A DNA stretch of 64,000 bases from Reticulitermes speratus (GCA_021186555.1 JAJKFL010000007.1:26355177-26419176), one strand, 5' to 3'. Shown: positions 34,508-44,905, numbered from the stretch's first letter. Numbers and translations: made by a program. Notes: generated by a model not told the origin, from the letters alone.

Positions 34508-34800
34508 TGGCCGTGCCATGGATCAGGCGGTTAGTCGCCGGCCTTTCGCCGCGGAGGCCCGCGTTCGATCCCGGGACAGTCCATGTGGGATTTGTGGTGG
34601 ACAAAGTGGCACTGGGACAGGTTTTTCTCCCGAGTATTTCGGTTTTCCCCTGTCAGTTTCATTCCACCTGTGCTTCATTACTTGTAAAAATAAAAAACTG
34701 ATCATCTTTCTCTCATTTTCATCACACAGTTGTACAATAAGTCTTAAGGCTGCGATGAGTCCGTAGATTCTGCTGCGGGGTCCTTCTCCACAAAAAAAAG
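34508..34800 (+). mobile_element. SINE family C, full copy
   Basis: Head GCCATGGATCAGGCGGTTAG with B-box-like GCGTTCGATCCCGGG, then CCATGTGGGATTTGTGGTGG, AAGTGGCACTGGGACAGG, TTTTCCCCTGTCAGTTTCAT and a tail with TAAGGCTGCGATGAGTCCGT, TCTGCTGCGGGG and an A-run. Same order as both arms of the 21998-22552 pair. Confidence 0.92.
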
Positions 34801-34989
34801 AAAAAAAACCTTATTTGAGTAATTCTTAAATTACGATTTCAAAATACAATGCTATTGTCCAAATTTGCAGTAATTCATGATAGTTTACAATTTGATTTAA
34901 TAAGAGAAAAGTTATCAACTCTGCGATGTACAATCATTCTTCAGAAACAAACAGTAAACGAGATGACGGAGACAGTCTCTTCTTTTACA

Positions 34990-35150
34990 GAACTCAGATG
35001 TTTATTGCCATGGTCACAACAGCCCGCTACCTGACAGTGCTTAAAACAAATCAAAAAATTTTCACACCTTCATATTCAACTTTTTGGCGTCCCTTTTAAT
35101 ATTATCCTTCCACGGAGCCCTATTCTTCCCAGGTAAAGGCAAAATTTGTA
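34990..35150 (-). pseudogene. LINE RT C-terminal fragment
   Basis: On the minus strand the GAAGGATAATATTAAAAGG block is preceded by the AGG-GAAGA region and followed by an LAQ-less degraded end (ACAACAGCCCGCTACCTG on the plus strand). It is inactive. Confidence 0.58.
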
Positions 35151-35845
35151 ATATATGTCCTCACTGTATGCTTAGTCTCACTTATAGTAAGCACTGGAGC
35201 CCGTAGTAAGGTTCTTCTTTCTCTGTAATGATGAATGATTTTGCCTATTGTTTCATTTCGACCTCCACTTCATGAATGTAAACAGGAATGACGACATATC
35301 TTTCTTTTGAATTCCAGTGCAGGCAATGTTGAACAACATGTACTACACAGAATTAATGCTCGTATTTTAAGCTTGGTCGTTTTAATTTGTAACGGGAAAC
35401 GTCGGTGCGTCCTTTTGTGTTGAGGATGTCCTCGTATACATTTAACTTCATTCTAGAGACGTCGGCATAAAACAATGTTGCCTGCAGAAGTACAACAGCT
35501 GATCGTGAATGTAAAAACAACACAGATGGCGCGCTGTTGCTGCTGGTATCGAAAACAAAAGACGCAGAGGAAGTTCCATACGCTTTCTAAAGCTTCACTT
35601 CTCATACAGACTATTCTTAAAGACCTTTTCAATACCAGACTGAGAATTGCGACGCATAGTTAGGTTCACTTTAAAACGTAAGCAATTTTACAATCGTAAA
35701 AAGAAAAACTGAAGCACTAGGAACAAACTTTAAATACCAAAGAATTTAATGAATTAGACAAAAGTAAAATTAAGACAAAGAGTGAAGCTAAATAAAATAT
35801 TCTTTGTATAATGACGCTTTTTATAATCTCTGACTGGAAGGATGG
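35151..35845. other. no recognisable feature
   Basis: No coding or repeat signal detected; the frame at 35475-35663 has no recognisable motif. Confidence 0.4.
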
Positions 35846-35853
35846 TCTAAAAC

Positions 35854-36031
35854 ATGGGTCTCCAGACTTTCTATGGCAAAAGGCCACACCCGTTATTGTG
35901 GGCTGGTTCGCTGGCCGCACGAGGAAGAATAACAATATGTGGTATACATAACCGCCTTAATTATTGTATAATTTTTAGAGTACATACACATTTCAAATTG
36001 CGGCCGGGGACCGCAGGTTCGAGACCCATTG
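35854..36031. mobile_element. hAT-like MITE, 178 bp
   Basis: Ends are inverted repeats (CATGGGTCTCCAGAC left; complement CAATGGGTCTCGAAC right). The 8-bp direct repeat TCTAAAAC lies at 35846-35853 and 36032-36039. Eight-base duplications and CA...GGGTCTC-type ends fit the hAT superfamily. The interior has GGCAAAAGGCCACACCC and CTGGCCGCACGAGG but no transposase. Confidence 0.78.
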
Positions 36032-36173
36032 TCTAAAACAGGATCCATAACAAAGTGGTATGTGAAAAGAAGAGTCCTTATCCTGATACAGATAATATCC
36101 AAAAACCAGGATTGCCGAATGAATCTGCAATTATTTAGAGACTTTTATTAAGTATTTATGTTATATAGCAGGG

Positions 36174-36310
36174 GTGACCAACTATACGAATTTTGGGAGC
36201 CACGCTTTATGTGGCAACTTAGGTAAGAGCCGTGTCTCTACTTATCAAATCAAACGTACGGTAGCAACACTGCTCACTGCCTGACAGAACGCAGCCAACG
36301 CTTTCTGTTA
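36174..36310 (+). mobile_element. hAT-like terminal fragment
   Basis: GCAGGGGTGACCAACTA resembles the common hAT end CAGGGGTGgCCAAC and is followed by GGGAGCCACGC...TGTGGCAAC...AGAGCCG. No right terminus or duplication was found, so only one end is supported. Confidence 0.5.
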
Positions 36311-36513
36311 GGGACATAAGGAACTACTCAGTTTTTGGGAATTCAGTACTCCATTAATAAAATAGAATATCTGTTCCATATTTGATGGCTTCTTGTTTCT
36401 TTTCGTCTGAATATAAAATAGGCTAGTTTCAGTTATGAGTGCTCTTTCTTTAGAAAATATTTTAGCACACCCTTCACAGTCAGCCTAGTGTGTATGTAAA
36501 CTAGCTGAGTATT

Positions 36514-36751
36514 TTTTATTGTATTTACAGTGCATTTTGTCATACGTTTAAGTTAAACCAAATAATGCACAAGAATTATTAACAAAGTATATTTGTAACC
36601 CCTACATAAGTTTCGGCAATCAAGTTGCCATCCTCAGGGGGCGCATCAAAGAATCACAAGTATCTATGGCATCCAGATACACATACATTTGACATTACAA
36701 TGGAAGCACACAAGCCGCTCACAATATTAAAATGAATTGATTGGTTTAACT
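36514..36751 (-). mobile_element. Penelope-like short element with 17-bp TSD
   Basis: Bounded by the 17-bp direct repeat TAAACTAGCTGAGTATT (36497-36513, 36752-36768). Holds the best single hammerhead-like motif (36599-36641, minus). Inverted ends TTTAAGTTAAACCAA / TTGGTTTAACTTAAA lie near 36548 and 36742. No protein. Its relative at 20640-20780 shares the motif and flanks. Confidence 0.8.
36599..36641 (-). ncRNA. hammerhead-ribozyme-like motif, consensus core
   Basis: Stem I CCCC/GGGG, box CUGAGGA, extra U, stem II GGCAA/UUGCC with CUUGA loop, GAA, ACUUAUGU (AC/GU closing a UUAU loop), A at the cleavage position. Every core residue of CUGANGA...GAA fits. Only the additional U between box and stem II departs from the canonical fold. 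Confidence 0.55.
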
Positions 36752-36768
36752 TAAACTAGCTGAGTATT

Positions 36769-37525
36769 ATTTTTACAGGAAATTTGCAGGACCCCCCCCC
36801 CCCCCCAATGACGTGCACAATCCGCATGCAGCTCCAGACCCGCACTCTGACACCGCAGTTATATAGCGTCGAATATTGGGTGACGGTGTAAATGATGATT
36901 TGGAAGGGATTTGGAATGTACGGATGGTATCCAATTTTAGGTAACATCCACGTGTTTGGTTTGATTGGCTCGGTAAAACTATACGAGAACTCATTCATGA
37001 CGCACAGTTTCTGGGCAGAGATTGGAAAATTAGACCTCCCGAATATGGTTATGCGGTATCCATTCGATCGCTGTACTTGACCGGGCATAAAAGAAACATG
37101 GAAAAGGATTAATAATTATTGTAAGGATCTGTGCCATTTTTAATAAGCACCAGACTCTACCAAAACTGTGAACACAACACATTTGTTGTTTTGCATGAAA
37201 GGAGACAGGGCTACAGCACTGCCTTACATGTATTTCATAGCTGCATCACCAGGGCAGCTACTTTTGTATTCAAAGTGCGCTGTGGTGGTGTTGTACAAAT
37301 TGGCGGGCTGTGGGCAGTGCTTCCACAACCGGCGCACTTAGAAATCCAGAGAGGCACATCACTAATTACGTCACGCATACGTTATAATGAGGCTACGGAA
37401 AGAAGTCCCATGGATCGATAAAGATTTATCTCCCTCCTCGAGATGTTACCTTTCCCCTTCCAGAGTACTTTCCTATTTTCTCCAGTCTTCTAGCCAATTC
37501 CTTTCAAACCGATATTGGTAGCAAT
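36769..37525. other. no gene; C15 run at 36792-36806
   Basis: Open frames on both strands near 36773-37088 overlap each other and show no domain. The frame 37131-37421 includes a GC-rich stretch but no recognisable motif. Confidence 0.4.
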
Positions 37526-37648
37526 AACCACGTGATATAAAGTCTTATTCCGACAAATATGCGCTTTATTATCTTGTATTTAATACATGCTTATGTCATT
37601 AAATAGTCATTTAATGACATAAGCATGTATTAAATACAAGATAATAAA

Positions 37649-37867
37649 GTGTACATTTGTCGGAATAAGACTTTATACGAGTATAATAAAAATGTACAAG
37701 AAAATAACATAACGTTTGTCGTAGCCAGACAAGCAAAAGATGTTTATCAGTATAAGAACATCAAAGAGAAATTACACAGAACAAATGCAGCTATATGGTA
37801 CAATAAATTACGTCGACAACTACAACTCACTCCGAAATATATTGAAGACTATATATATCTTATGTAG
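37649..37867 (+). pseudogene. Penelope-like ORF N-terminal fragment (probable)
   Basis: The frame reads ...ITFVVARQAKDVYQYKNIKEK... and NAAIWYNKLRRQLQLTPKYI. The pattern of a basic helical stretch, then I-W-[FY]-N-K, then LTPKYI resembles the N-terminal part of Penelope-like proteins, ahead of the RT domain. This is from memory and not searched. It ends at a stop after 72 residues, and no RT (YxDD) or GIY-YIG endonuclease follows. It sits between palindrome a and palindrome b, as expected for coding sequence just inside a terminal repeat. It cannot make a working enzyme. Confidence 0.45.
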
Positions 37868-37916
37868 ACAAATGTATACTGTTTTGTGTTATTTAACACA
37901 ATTTTTATTAAATGCT

Positions 37917-37961
37917 GCCCAACATGTTTCTAGCCTATATAAGGCTCATCTTCAGGGGGGC
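37917..37961 (-). ncRNA. hammerhead-like motif, left arm of palindrome b
   Basis: CUGAAGA box with C-run stem I (CCC/GGG), extra U, stem II around GAGCC/GGCU, GAA, ACAUGU, U at the cleavage position. The core is intact. Confidence 0.45.
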
Positions 37962-38044
37962 TCTTTTGTTGAAATTACAACAGCTATATTATTGGTATAT
38001 ATATTTTATATACCAATAATATAGCTGTTGTAATTTCAACGAAA

Positions 38045-38089
38045 GAGCCCGTGAAGATGAGCCTTATATAGGCTAGAAACATGTTGGGC
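38045..38089 (+). ncRNA. hammerhead-like motif, right arm of palindrome b
   Basis: GCCC/GGGC stem I, box GUGAAGA (C3 changed to G), U, AGCC/GGCU stem II, GAA, ACAUGU, U. Same fold as the left arm but with one core change, probably inactive. Confidence 0.38.
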
Positions 38090-38312
38090 AGCATTTAATA
38101 AAAATTGTGTTAAATTACATAAAACAGTGTACATTTGTCTACATAAGATATATATAATTAAAAATGTACGGTGCAAGTAACGTAAAGTATATTGAAGACT
38201 ATTTATTAACATAAGCATATATTAAATAGAAGATAATAAAGTGTACATTTGTCGGAATAAGACTTTACACAATAAAAAATGTACGGTGAGAATAACGTAA
38301 AACCACGTGATA

Positions 38313-38980
38313 GGCTTCACCTGCGACAAGTATTTTACGCTGGTTGACATACAGTAGAGCTGGCTGGAGGGGAATGCAACAGTAGACAGTATGAGGGAGA
38401 ACTGATGGCCGTCCTCCCAGTTACAAAATTTCTTTTCGCAGAATCATTGTAGCTCAGTATGTACGGGACATTTTTCCTATAACACGACTCATTACATGTC
38501 TTCAAAACTAATTCTGTATTAATGTACTGATGCAAAAGACAAGCCACTTTGTAATGCATTTTGTTCTATAAGCTGGCAGACTGGGCAAATATCTCTGAAC
38601 CCGGCTCAAAATGCAGCTAGAGAAATAGATTATTATTTATGTAAAAACGCATAATGGATGGCGTATGTTCTATGTTTAACATGTAGCTCCTTACGTGATG
38701 TGTTCTCACGAGCACCACGCACGAGTGCCAACAACTGAACCGAAATAAACCGCAACATATGCAAATGCAATACAGGTGTTGCCCGTGTATATATGTATGT
38801 ATGTAAGTATGTATGTATGTGTATATATATATATATATGTACATACGTCTCAGCGCAATGTCACACATGAAAACGAGTATCACACCACTGACAGGCCACA
38901 CTAAGTTTATAGTTACCTAATGTGTTACATATAAATATGATTACGGTAACATCTGTTCGCAAAATCATGATCTACTAACT
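38313..38980. other. no gene; TATG/TA microsatellite at 38790-38840
   Basis: A GTATGTATGTAAGTATG-type tract running into (TA)n is the only structure seen. Confidence 0.5.
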
Positions 38981-39077
38981 ACCGGATGGATTTAATATTA
39001 TTCATTCCGTACATTTTAACTTTATATTTAAAGTCCGACAAATGTACAATTCAATCACATTAATTGTGCACTTTCCC

Positions 39078-39124
39078 TGTCCTACATGTTTCGAAACCTT
39101 AATTTTGTTTCATCTTCAGGGACA
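39078..39124 (-). ncRNA. hammerhead-like motif, left arm, intact core
   Basis: Stem I UGUCC/GGACA (5 bp), CUGAAGA, extra U, stem II GAAAC/GUUUC, GAA, ACAUGU, A. With 39639-39685 it is the best-paired pair in the window. Confidence 0.58.
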
Positions 39125-39204
39125 CATTATCTAAAATCGCGCACTAGTTACACGAACTGGCACAATTATTTACATGAATTCTTTACAATTGTTTACATAC
39201 ACTG

Positions 39205-39565
39205 TTTAAAATAAATAAAAGTTAAAAATTTTTAACTTTTATTTGTTTTAAACAGTTAAAAATTTTTAACTTTTATTTGTTTTAAACAGTTAAAAATTTT
39301 TAACTTTTATTTGTTTTAAACAGTTAAAAATGTTTAAATTTTATTTGTTTTAAACAGTTAAAAATGTTTAAATTTTATTTGTTTTAAACAGTTAAAAATT
39401 TTTAACTTTTATTTGTTTTAAACAGTTAAAAATTTTTAACTTTTATTTGTTTTAAACAGTTAAAAATGTTTAAATTTTATTTGTTTTAAACAGTTAAAAA
39501 TGTTTAAATTTTATTTGTTTTAAACAGTTAAAAATTTTTAACTTTTATTTGTTTTAAACAGTTTA
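39205..39565. repeat. 34-bp AT-rich tandem array, about 10 units
   Basis: Unit TTAAAAATTTTTAACTTTTA plus TTTGTTTTAAACAG. A variant has AAAAATGTTTAAATT. Variant pairs alternate (two TTTTT-type, two TGTTT-type units), a small higher-order pattern. It lies exactly at the centre of the palindrome. Confidence 0.93.
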
Positions 39566-39638
39566 GGTAAACAATTGTAAAAAATTCATGTAAATAATTG
39601 TGCCAGTTGGTGTAACTAGTGTGCGATTTTAGATAATG

Positions 39639-39685
39639 TGTCCCTGAAGATGAACCCAAATTAAGGGTTCGAAACATGTAGGACA
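39639..39685 (+). ncRNA. hammerhead-like motif, right arm, intact core
   Basis: Stem I UGUCC/GGACA, CUGAAGA, extra U, stem II GAACCC/GGGUUC (6 bp), GAA, ACAUGU, A. Stem II differs from the left arm at several sites but pairs in both (GAAAC/GUUUC versus GAACCC/GGGUUC). This covariation argues for selection on the fold. Confidence 0.6.
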
Positions 39686-40276
39686 GTGAAAGTGCACAAT
39701 TAATATGATTGAATTGTACATTTGTCGGACTTTAAATATACCGAATGGATCTTCTCAAGACAGACATTTATAGAAAACTTATAATTCGGCACTGAAGGCA
39801 GTCTCCTTTGTTTTTATTAATTCATTCTAAAAAACTGTTTTTAACAAAAGACGCTAAAGTTTTAAATTGCCGGTACTTTCTCCACCGGAGACCAAGGGAA
39901 GTACGTTAAAAATGTCAGTTTCCCTTGTCCTCCTTTCGCGGCAGCACCCTAAATTTCAACCCTTTGATTTTCATTTACATATACTAGGAAGCTTTTATTT
40001 TTTTATTTGCACATTGCTTATGATCCATTGATCTCCGAAAGAAATTGTCCAGCACCAAACATTTCTCATTTCAATTTTTAATGTTTATTAAGATTAAGAT
40101 GTCGTAACTTTTGTTGATTAAACATTTTGCTGTTTCTACGTGAGCGTTTTTAGCACTGGTACAACTAGCAAGTCCGTAAAATTCTGACGGTTGAATTTTG
40201 CACTTGGAATAATTTAGTTTATGGACTCCCTTCAACGACTGGTTTTAAAAGGTAATAAAAACAACATAAATAAGAC

Positions 40277-40316
40277 AGCACGTTTCGGAGACAGAATCGG
40301 TCCCCATCCTCAGGCT
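40277..40316 (-). ncRNA. degenerate hammerhead-like motif
   Basis: CUGAGGA, U, stem II GGGGAC/GUCUCC (one G-U), GAA, ACGU, then G. AGC/GCU can pair only if the cleavage base is missing. Flanks are not palindromic here, so it may be a solo remnant. Confidence 0.35.
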
Positions 40317-40829
40317 AAAAGATAAGGTTAAGACTTACTCACTTTAACCCAGACGTTGAGATTTGCTTCACATATGGGGCCAAACTGAATAGATGTTAAC
40401 TTTGTTTTCGAAACGCAGTGTTTTATTTCTTATTATTGCTATTATCTTTTAACATGAGACGATGGACGAAGTTCAGGAATTCAGCGATCCCAAAACAAAC
40501 TATGTTCAAAACCAACAAATACTAAGTGAAAATGAACGGTAAAAAAAATAAAATACTTACGTTCAAAACATTTATCGCTTCGATAATATTTAAAAGAATT
40601 ACGCTCGACATCCGACATCCATCGACATATGTAGGTGTGCATGTAAACTGGTTTTAAAACTGTATAGTTTTCCTCCTGTCGCTCCTTGCGGAGCATAGGG
40701 CCTCCTTTCAGAGGTTTCTTGGTCTGGAGGTGTGCATTCTGTAGTGAGTGACCAGTCCACTGACTGCACAAATTCTACTCATCCTGATATGACTGCCAGA
40801 GCCATCTAGCAGTCAATCAGGAGACTTGG

Positions 40830-41062
40830 GTGAGAAATGGCCGCTGAATTTTGCTTACGAAACATCTCAATTCATGCCCGTAAGGTTCTTTTACATGCCG
40901 TAAATCTACGACATGGGCCGCCGGCTTTACTTCCCCTCCGAAGGAAGTTGTGCTAAGGATTTTTATCACCCTTAAAAATCCATCGCCCTCGGCCGGGATT
41001 GAACCGCGAACCTTGGGTCCAGTGGCGAGCACGCTAACCACTAGTCCACCGAGGACGACTTA
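40830..41062 (-). mobile_element. SINE family E with tRNA-Glu-like head
   Basis: The minus strand starts CCTCGGTGGACTAGTGGTTA (A box) with B box GCGGTTCAATCCCGG. The body holds GATGGATTTTTAAGGG, CACAACTTCCTTCGGAGG and GGCCCATGTCGTAGATTTAC. It is the only copy of this family in the window, so its ends are approximate. Confidence 0.75.
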
Positions 41063-41065
41063 AAA

Positions 41066-41885
41066 CTGTATACTTTAACTAAAAAAATTCGAATATAAGC
41101 AGGCTTTTTCGTAAAATTCTCCAATATAAAAAATTGACATAAACTACTGTTACCCGTAGTGTAGTTGTTTTATGGATGTAGCCGGAAAAAGAGGAAGAAC
41201 TTTACGAAGCGATCAGCAGACACATTAAAAATCACAATTCAATAGTAAGTAAATGACAAACGGATGGTTTAAAGTACAATGTATAAAGGAAATATCACGT
41301 GAGCGTCAGTGGCAAACCAGAAAAATTGCGATATTCCATGACTGCTACATTTCACCCACTTGATATTTAGTGCCAACTCATCTTGTTCCCTATTTTTCTT
41401 TCAGTATTCATGCATCATCTATTAGAAAAATAAAGCAGGCCTAAGCTTCTATCAGTCAGGAATTAATTTGGTGCTGCTATGCAGAAGGCCGGATGAATAT
41501 TTTACGCCAAGTTGGACTCTACATATCATTTGCTGAGTCCTGAAGGAGGGTAGCGGAAGGAAATGACTACAGGACTTGTCGCTTGTAGACGAGTGGTGGA
41601 AGACACTGTCCCCCTACCGGTAGCCAGACAATATTTTAACAAAGCTTTCTTTGCTGTTTTTCATTACTGTTGTAAATGCTCATTTATTGAGTATATAAAA
41701 ATATTTTCACACCCAGGTAGCAAATCAGTGAAGTCGATTAAACTGGTTTCGTAAATATGCCCTTAAAGTCTGGAAATTCCAAAATAAATTATACCTTAAA
41801 AACATTTTAGATGGTAAGATTAACCAAAGTTACCTCAAGCACTGTCTAGGCACAATACAAAGTCAAGATAATTTCTTATACTTTG
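41066..41885. other. no recognisable feature
   Basis: No repeat or coding signal detected. Confidence 0.4.
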
Positions 41886-41895
41886 TTTCCACATT

Positions 41896-42298
41896 TTTTT
41901 TTCTATGGCTCGACAGCCATATATGGCCCTGGGCCTCCTCTTTTCGTCAAGGTTTCATGATCACCACACATTTGAGACACACCACAGTCGGTAGGACTCC
42001 TCTGGACGAGGGACCAGCTCGTCGCAGAGACCTCTACCGACAACACACAACACTCACAAGAGACAGACATCCATGCCCCGGTGGGATTTTTTTTTTACTA
42101 ATTTCTGGGTTTTCCCCTTTGATCCATTTTTGTTCTGTATTAATCCTTTTTCGTCCTTTCCTGTCACTTACGGTCCACAACCGTCTTTTTACAACACAAC
42201 ACAAACATCAATGCCCCCGGTTGGATTCGAACCCACGATCCTAGTAAGCGAGCGGCCGAAGACCCACGCCTTAGACCGCACGGCCACTGGGATCGGCT
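41896..42298 (-). mobile_element. SINE A, long form with one internal module
   Basis: Same architecture as 13083-13473 on the minus strand. The join TCCCACCGGGGCATGG follows the A-run (T-run at 42086-42095). TTTCCACATT at 41886-41895 and 42301-42310 is the TSD. Frames reading PPVGFEPTILVSERPK-type peptides arise from the SINE head and are not a gene. Confidence 0.93.
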
Positions 42299-42310
42299 TT
42301 TTTCCACATT

Positions 42311-44085
42311 ACCATAGAAAATTGTTTCAAATAAAAGTCGCAGATGTTAATTAAGGGTAGATGTAATTTTTGTAAAACTTTGTTGCACGTGAAGCCTTTT
42401 TGGAGTTTTGAGTGTCACGTAAACTGCACGTTACTTTCAATGCCAATGAACCAAAATAAAATTCGCTGGATAACTTAATACAGAGCTTCAATACTCTCTT
42501 TTTAACACTTCCTGACGTGAAAAACACAGACGGATTGACCTGCCCATTACGGATTCATTTAGTGCTCTTCTTACAGAAAATATACCGAAAGTAAAGAAAC
42601 GCTGGAGTGTAAAGGCAGTGTGACGTGTTCTGTCCATTAAAACATGGCGCTGCCCATATATTTCAGTTTGCAGTCCTGGGCGTGTTTAGATACTATCCCA
42701 GCTGAGGACAGATGAAAGAAATTACTGTCGTCCCCTGAGATCGAGCTGGAAGCTTCAAGGGTAAAGCTGTCACAACTGCTAGTTTATGTGGAATACAATT
42801 TGGAAATAAAGTACGTGATAAATTGCTTTTCTGACAAAAGTTCTGCGCACAACGTATTGTGAGAAGGACAAGCCACAATCGGGAGAGTGACGATCCGCTA
42901 ACACGCACAGCGATGTCGCCGCGTGGTCTTGCTGCCTAAGTACAAGCTTCTGGGGGAAAACAACCTTTGTTTCTTATACATTAATTTCGCCCAGAGAATA
43001 GCCAAATTTTAATTAAATTAAAATTAAATATATGTATATATATATGTATATTTCACTGTATCTTTGTCTCGCTGTGTATATAGGAACATAAAATGAGATC
43101 GGACAATTGTAAATACGAAAATTGTTTTCATAATACAGTTAAAGGCTCTGAAATTAAAGCAGAATTATTGTGTACAGAGTGCTGTAACTACCCTTCACTC
43201 GGAGCTAGGGCCTACCTAGCCTGATATACATCACACTCACTACACGACTTTACAAAGGGGTAAAGCGGTGGAAGCGTGAAGCCAACTACTTCATTTTATC
43301 CACTGCCGAATTTAATGACAAGTATAGCTTTAAATTTACGCATTCTACACTCCTTAATGATCTGATGCTAAGCGTAGACAAAACTCTGTTTATTATCTGC
43401 AGTTATAACATGCAAACAATTCACCTCTGACAGTTGAAGTACGCACAGCAACGAAAGCCAAGTACTTTATTACTATAAAGCACATAGAAGAGCACCCGCG
43501 CAGGCTTGTCATCCTGATAATTACGGCAAAGTGAGCTGTATGAGAGTTCATCCTTAGATTAACAATCAGTCCTACCAACTGTCCCACACGAACGTCACAC
43601 ACAGTAATCAATTAAGGAGCTCTATCTCTTTGTACTTAAAGGTAAGCAATTTGAAAATAATTTTCTGATATCATCTGATGAAATTCACTGGGTGAAAAAT
43701 ATACATGGCAGTCCTGTCAGCGTTAGAGTAATTAAATCGGAAAAAAATGAGGAGTCGAAGCTTAAAGGAAACAACAAATACCTACACAAAGTCTGGTGGT
43801 TGGAATACCACAAAAGAAGCGATCACTAGGGAGACCTACTTGTGTACCGAAGAATAAAACAAACTAGAATACCTGTAAGTGTTTCGAGTGTGGTGTTTAA
43901 TTATAACCACGAACATACTTTTTCTAAATGTATATTCCAAATGTAATTTTCCGTAAAAAGGTTAAGAGCCTTCGGTAATTAACAATCACGCACAGAGGTT
44001 GACAGTAGCTTTGCCTGTCAGGACAACCTGCGTAGGTTTTTATACATTAGCCCGGACACGTGGACCGGTCCTGAGCCCGAAACGT
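42311..44085. other. no gene; short TATA/TATG tract at 43028-43052
   Basis: No SINE head, LINE motif or palindrome recognised. Confidence 0.4.
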
Positions 44086-44130
44086 GGTGTTGCTTTTAAA
44101 ACACCAGACGATGGACAAAGTCCATGAAGC
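44086..44130 (+). repeat. CGAAACGTGGTGTT ... GATGGACAAAGTCCATGAA motif
   Basis: GAAACGTGGTGTT pairs through GTGTT/AACAC with the following CAGACGA, then GGAC/GTCC encloses AAA. The word GATGGACAAAGTCCATGAA recurs exactly at 63785-63803 and, partly, at 40459 and 58805 (minus). CAGACGA differs from CUGACGA by one base, so it may be a worn piece of the hammerhead-type family. Confidence 0.4.
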
Positions 44131-44199
44131 TGATGACCTCAATACTAAATTTCTTGTCTAGCTAAGCAACTGGGCATACCAACTATTCGTCGGGCACAC

Positions 44200-44440
44200 G
44201 GTGGCGTTTTGGTTAAGGCACTGTGCTACAAGCTGAAAGTCGTGGATTCGATTCCCGATGGGGTCATTTTTGATTGACTTAACACTTCCGGCAGCACTTT
44301 GGCCCTGGAGTCGACTCAGGCGGCCGGTGCGTAGGGCTAACAACCTTAGCATTTTCATGTGCCGATTGTCTATAAATTCCAGGAGCCTCAACCTCTTGCA
44401 GCCCTAAGGGCCTGTCCAGGTGTGTAATGGGGTAACAGAA
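44200..44440 (+). mobile_element. SINE family D
   Basis: tRNA-like head CACGGTGGCGTTTTGGTTAA with B box GGATTCGATTCCC, then TGACTTAACACTTCCGGCAG, AGTCGACTCAGGCGGCCGGT, TTTTCATGTGCCGATTGTCT and GGGCCTGTCCAGG. Minus copies lie at 50573-50870 and 52583-52878, and a truncated one at 59124-59285. Confidence 0.85.
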
Positions 44441-44686
44441 ATAAAGAAAACCGCCATAAAAATCTGTTAAGTCTCCAGGTCAAGATTCGAAAGCAGAACC
44501 TCCCAAATACAAAGCATGCGCGTCACGCGCTATAATACAAAGATCACAACCATGCAAAAGTTATGAGGAGCGAGGAAATAAAGAAGAATAGAAATAAAAC
44601 ATCTACATAAGAAATAGCAAATGAAACAAAATACATAGATACAAATAATTAAAGTACATAAACCTCACATTTTAAGTGTTCTGTGT

Positions 44687-44732
44687 GTCTCCCCTGAGGA
44701 TGGTGTGATGTTACACCGAAACATGTCGAGAG
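44687..44732 (+). ncRNA. hammerhead-like motif, intact box
   Basis: CUGAGGA, extra U, stem II GGUGU/ACACC, GAA, ACAUGU, C. Stem I UCUC/GAGA requires a CC bulge next to the box. No palindrome partner recognised nearby. Confidence 0.42.
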
Positions 44733-44828
44733 TCATAAAGTTAGTTACATTACACTTCAATATTGTGTACTAGTTGGTGGTAATACATGTTGATATTTTA
44801 AATTATATCAGCCAGCCCAAAGTAGACA

Positions 44829-44905
44829 CACATACACTCACTCACTCACTCACTCATACACACACACTCACATACAAACTCACACTCACACACACACACA
44901 CAAGG
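44829..44905. repeat. (ACTC)n and (AC)n microsatellite
   Basis: ACTCACTCACTCACTCA followed by CACACACACAC with interruptions. Confidence 0.92.

Larger units (their letters stand above)
37538..38300 (+). mobile_element. composite Penelope-like element with TSD
   Basis: A perfect 12-bp direct repeat AACCACGTGATA (37526-37537, 38301-38312) bounds the unit. Order: palindrome a (about 37538-37673), tail core AAAATGTAC, protein fragment, palindrome b with two hammerhead-like arms (about 37850-38157), tail AAAAATGTACGGTGCAAGTA, a third copy of arm a, and tail AAAAAATGTACGGTGAGAAT at the right end. Repeated arms and the tail fit terminal repeats of Penelope-like elements. Confidence 0.8.
38991..39739 (-). 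mobile_element. large palindromic element with central 34-bp array
   Basis: Long arms pair (left from AAAGTCCGACAAATGTACAA, right to TACATTTGTCGGACTTT), enclosing the tandem array at 39205-39565. A tail (minus-strand AAAATGTACGGAATG) lies at the left, so the element is in minus orientation. ACCGGATGGA (38981-38990) and ACCGAATGGA (39740-39749) are the duplication, with one mismatch. Both arms hold hammerhead-like motifs. No coding sequence. Confidence 0.82.

Noticed and set aside
36756..37088. 110-codon minus frame opposite a 62-codon plus frame
   Set aside because: Runs through a C15 tract and shows no recognisable domain; neither strand has supporting context.
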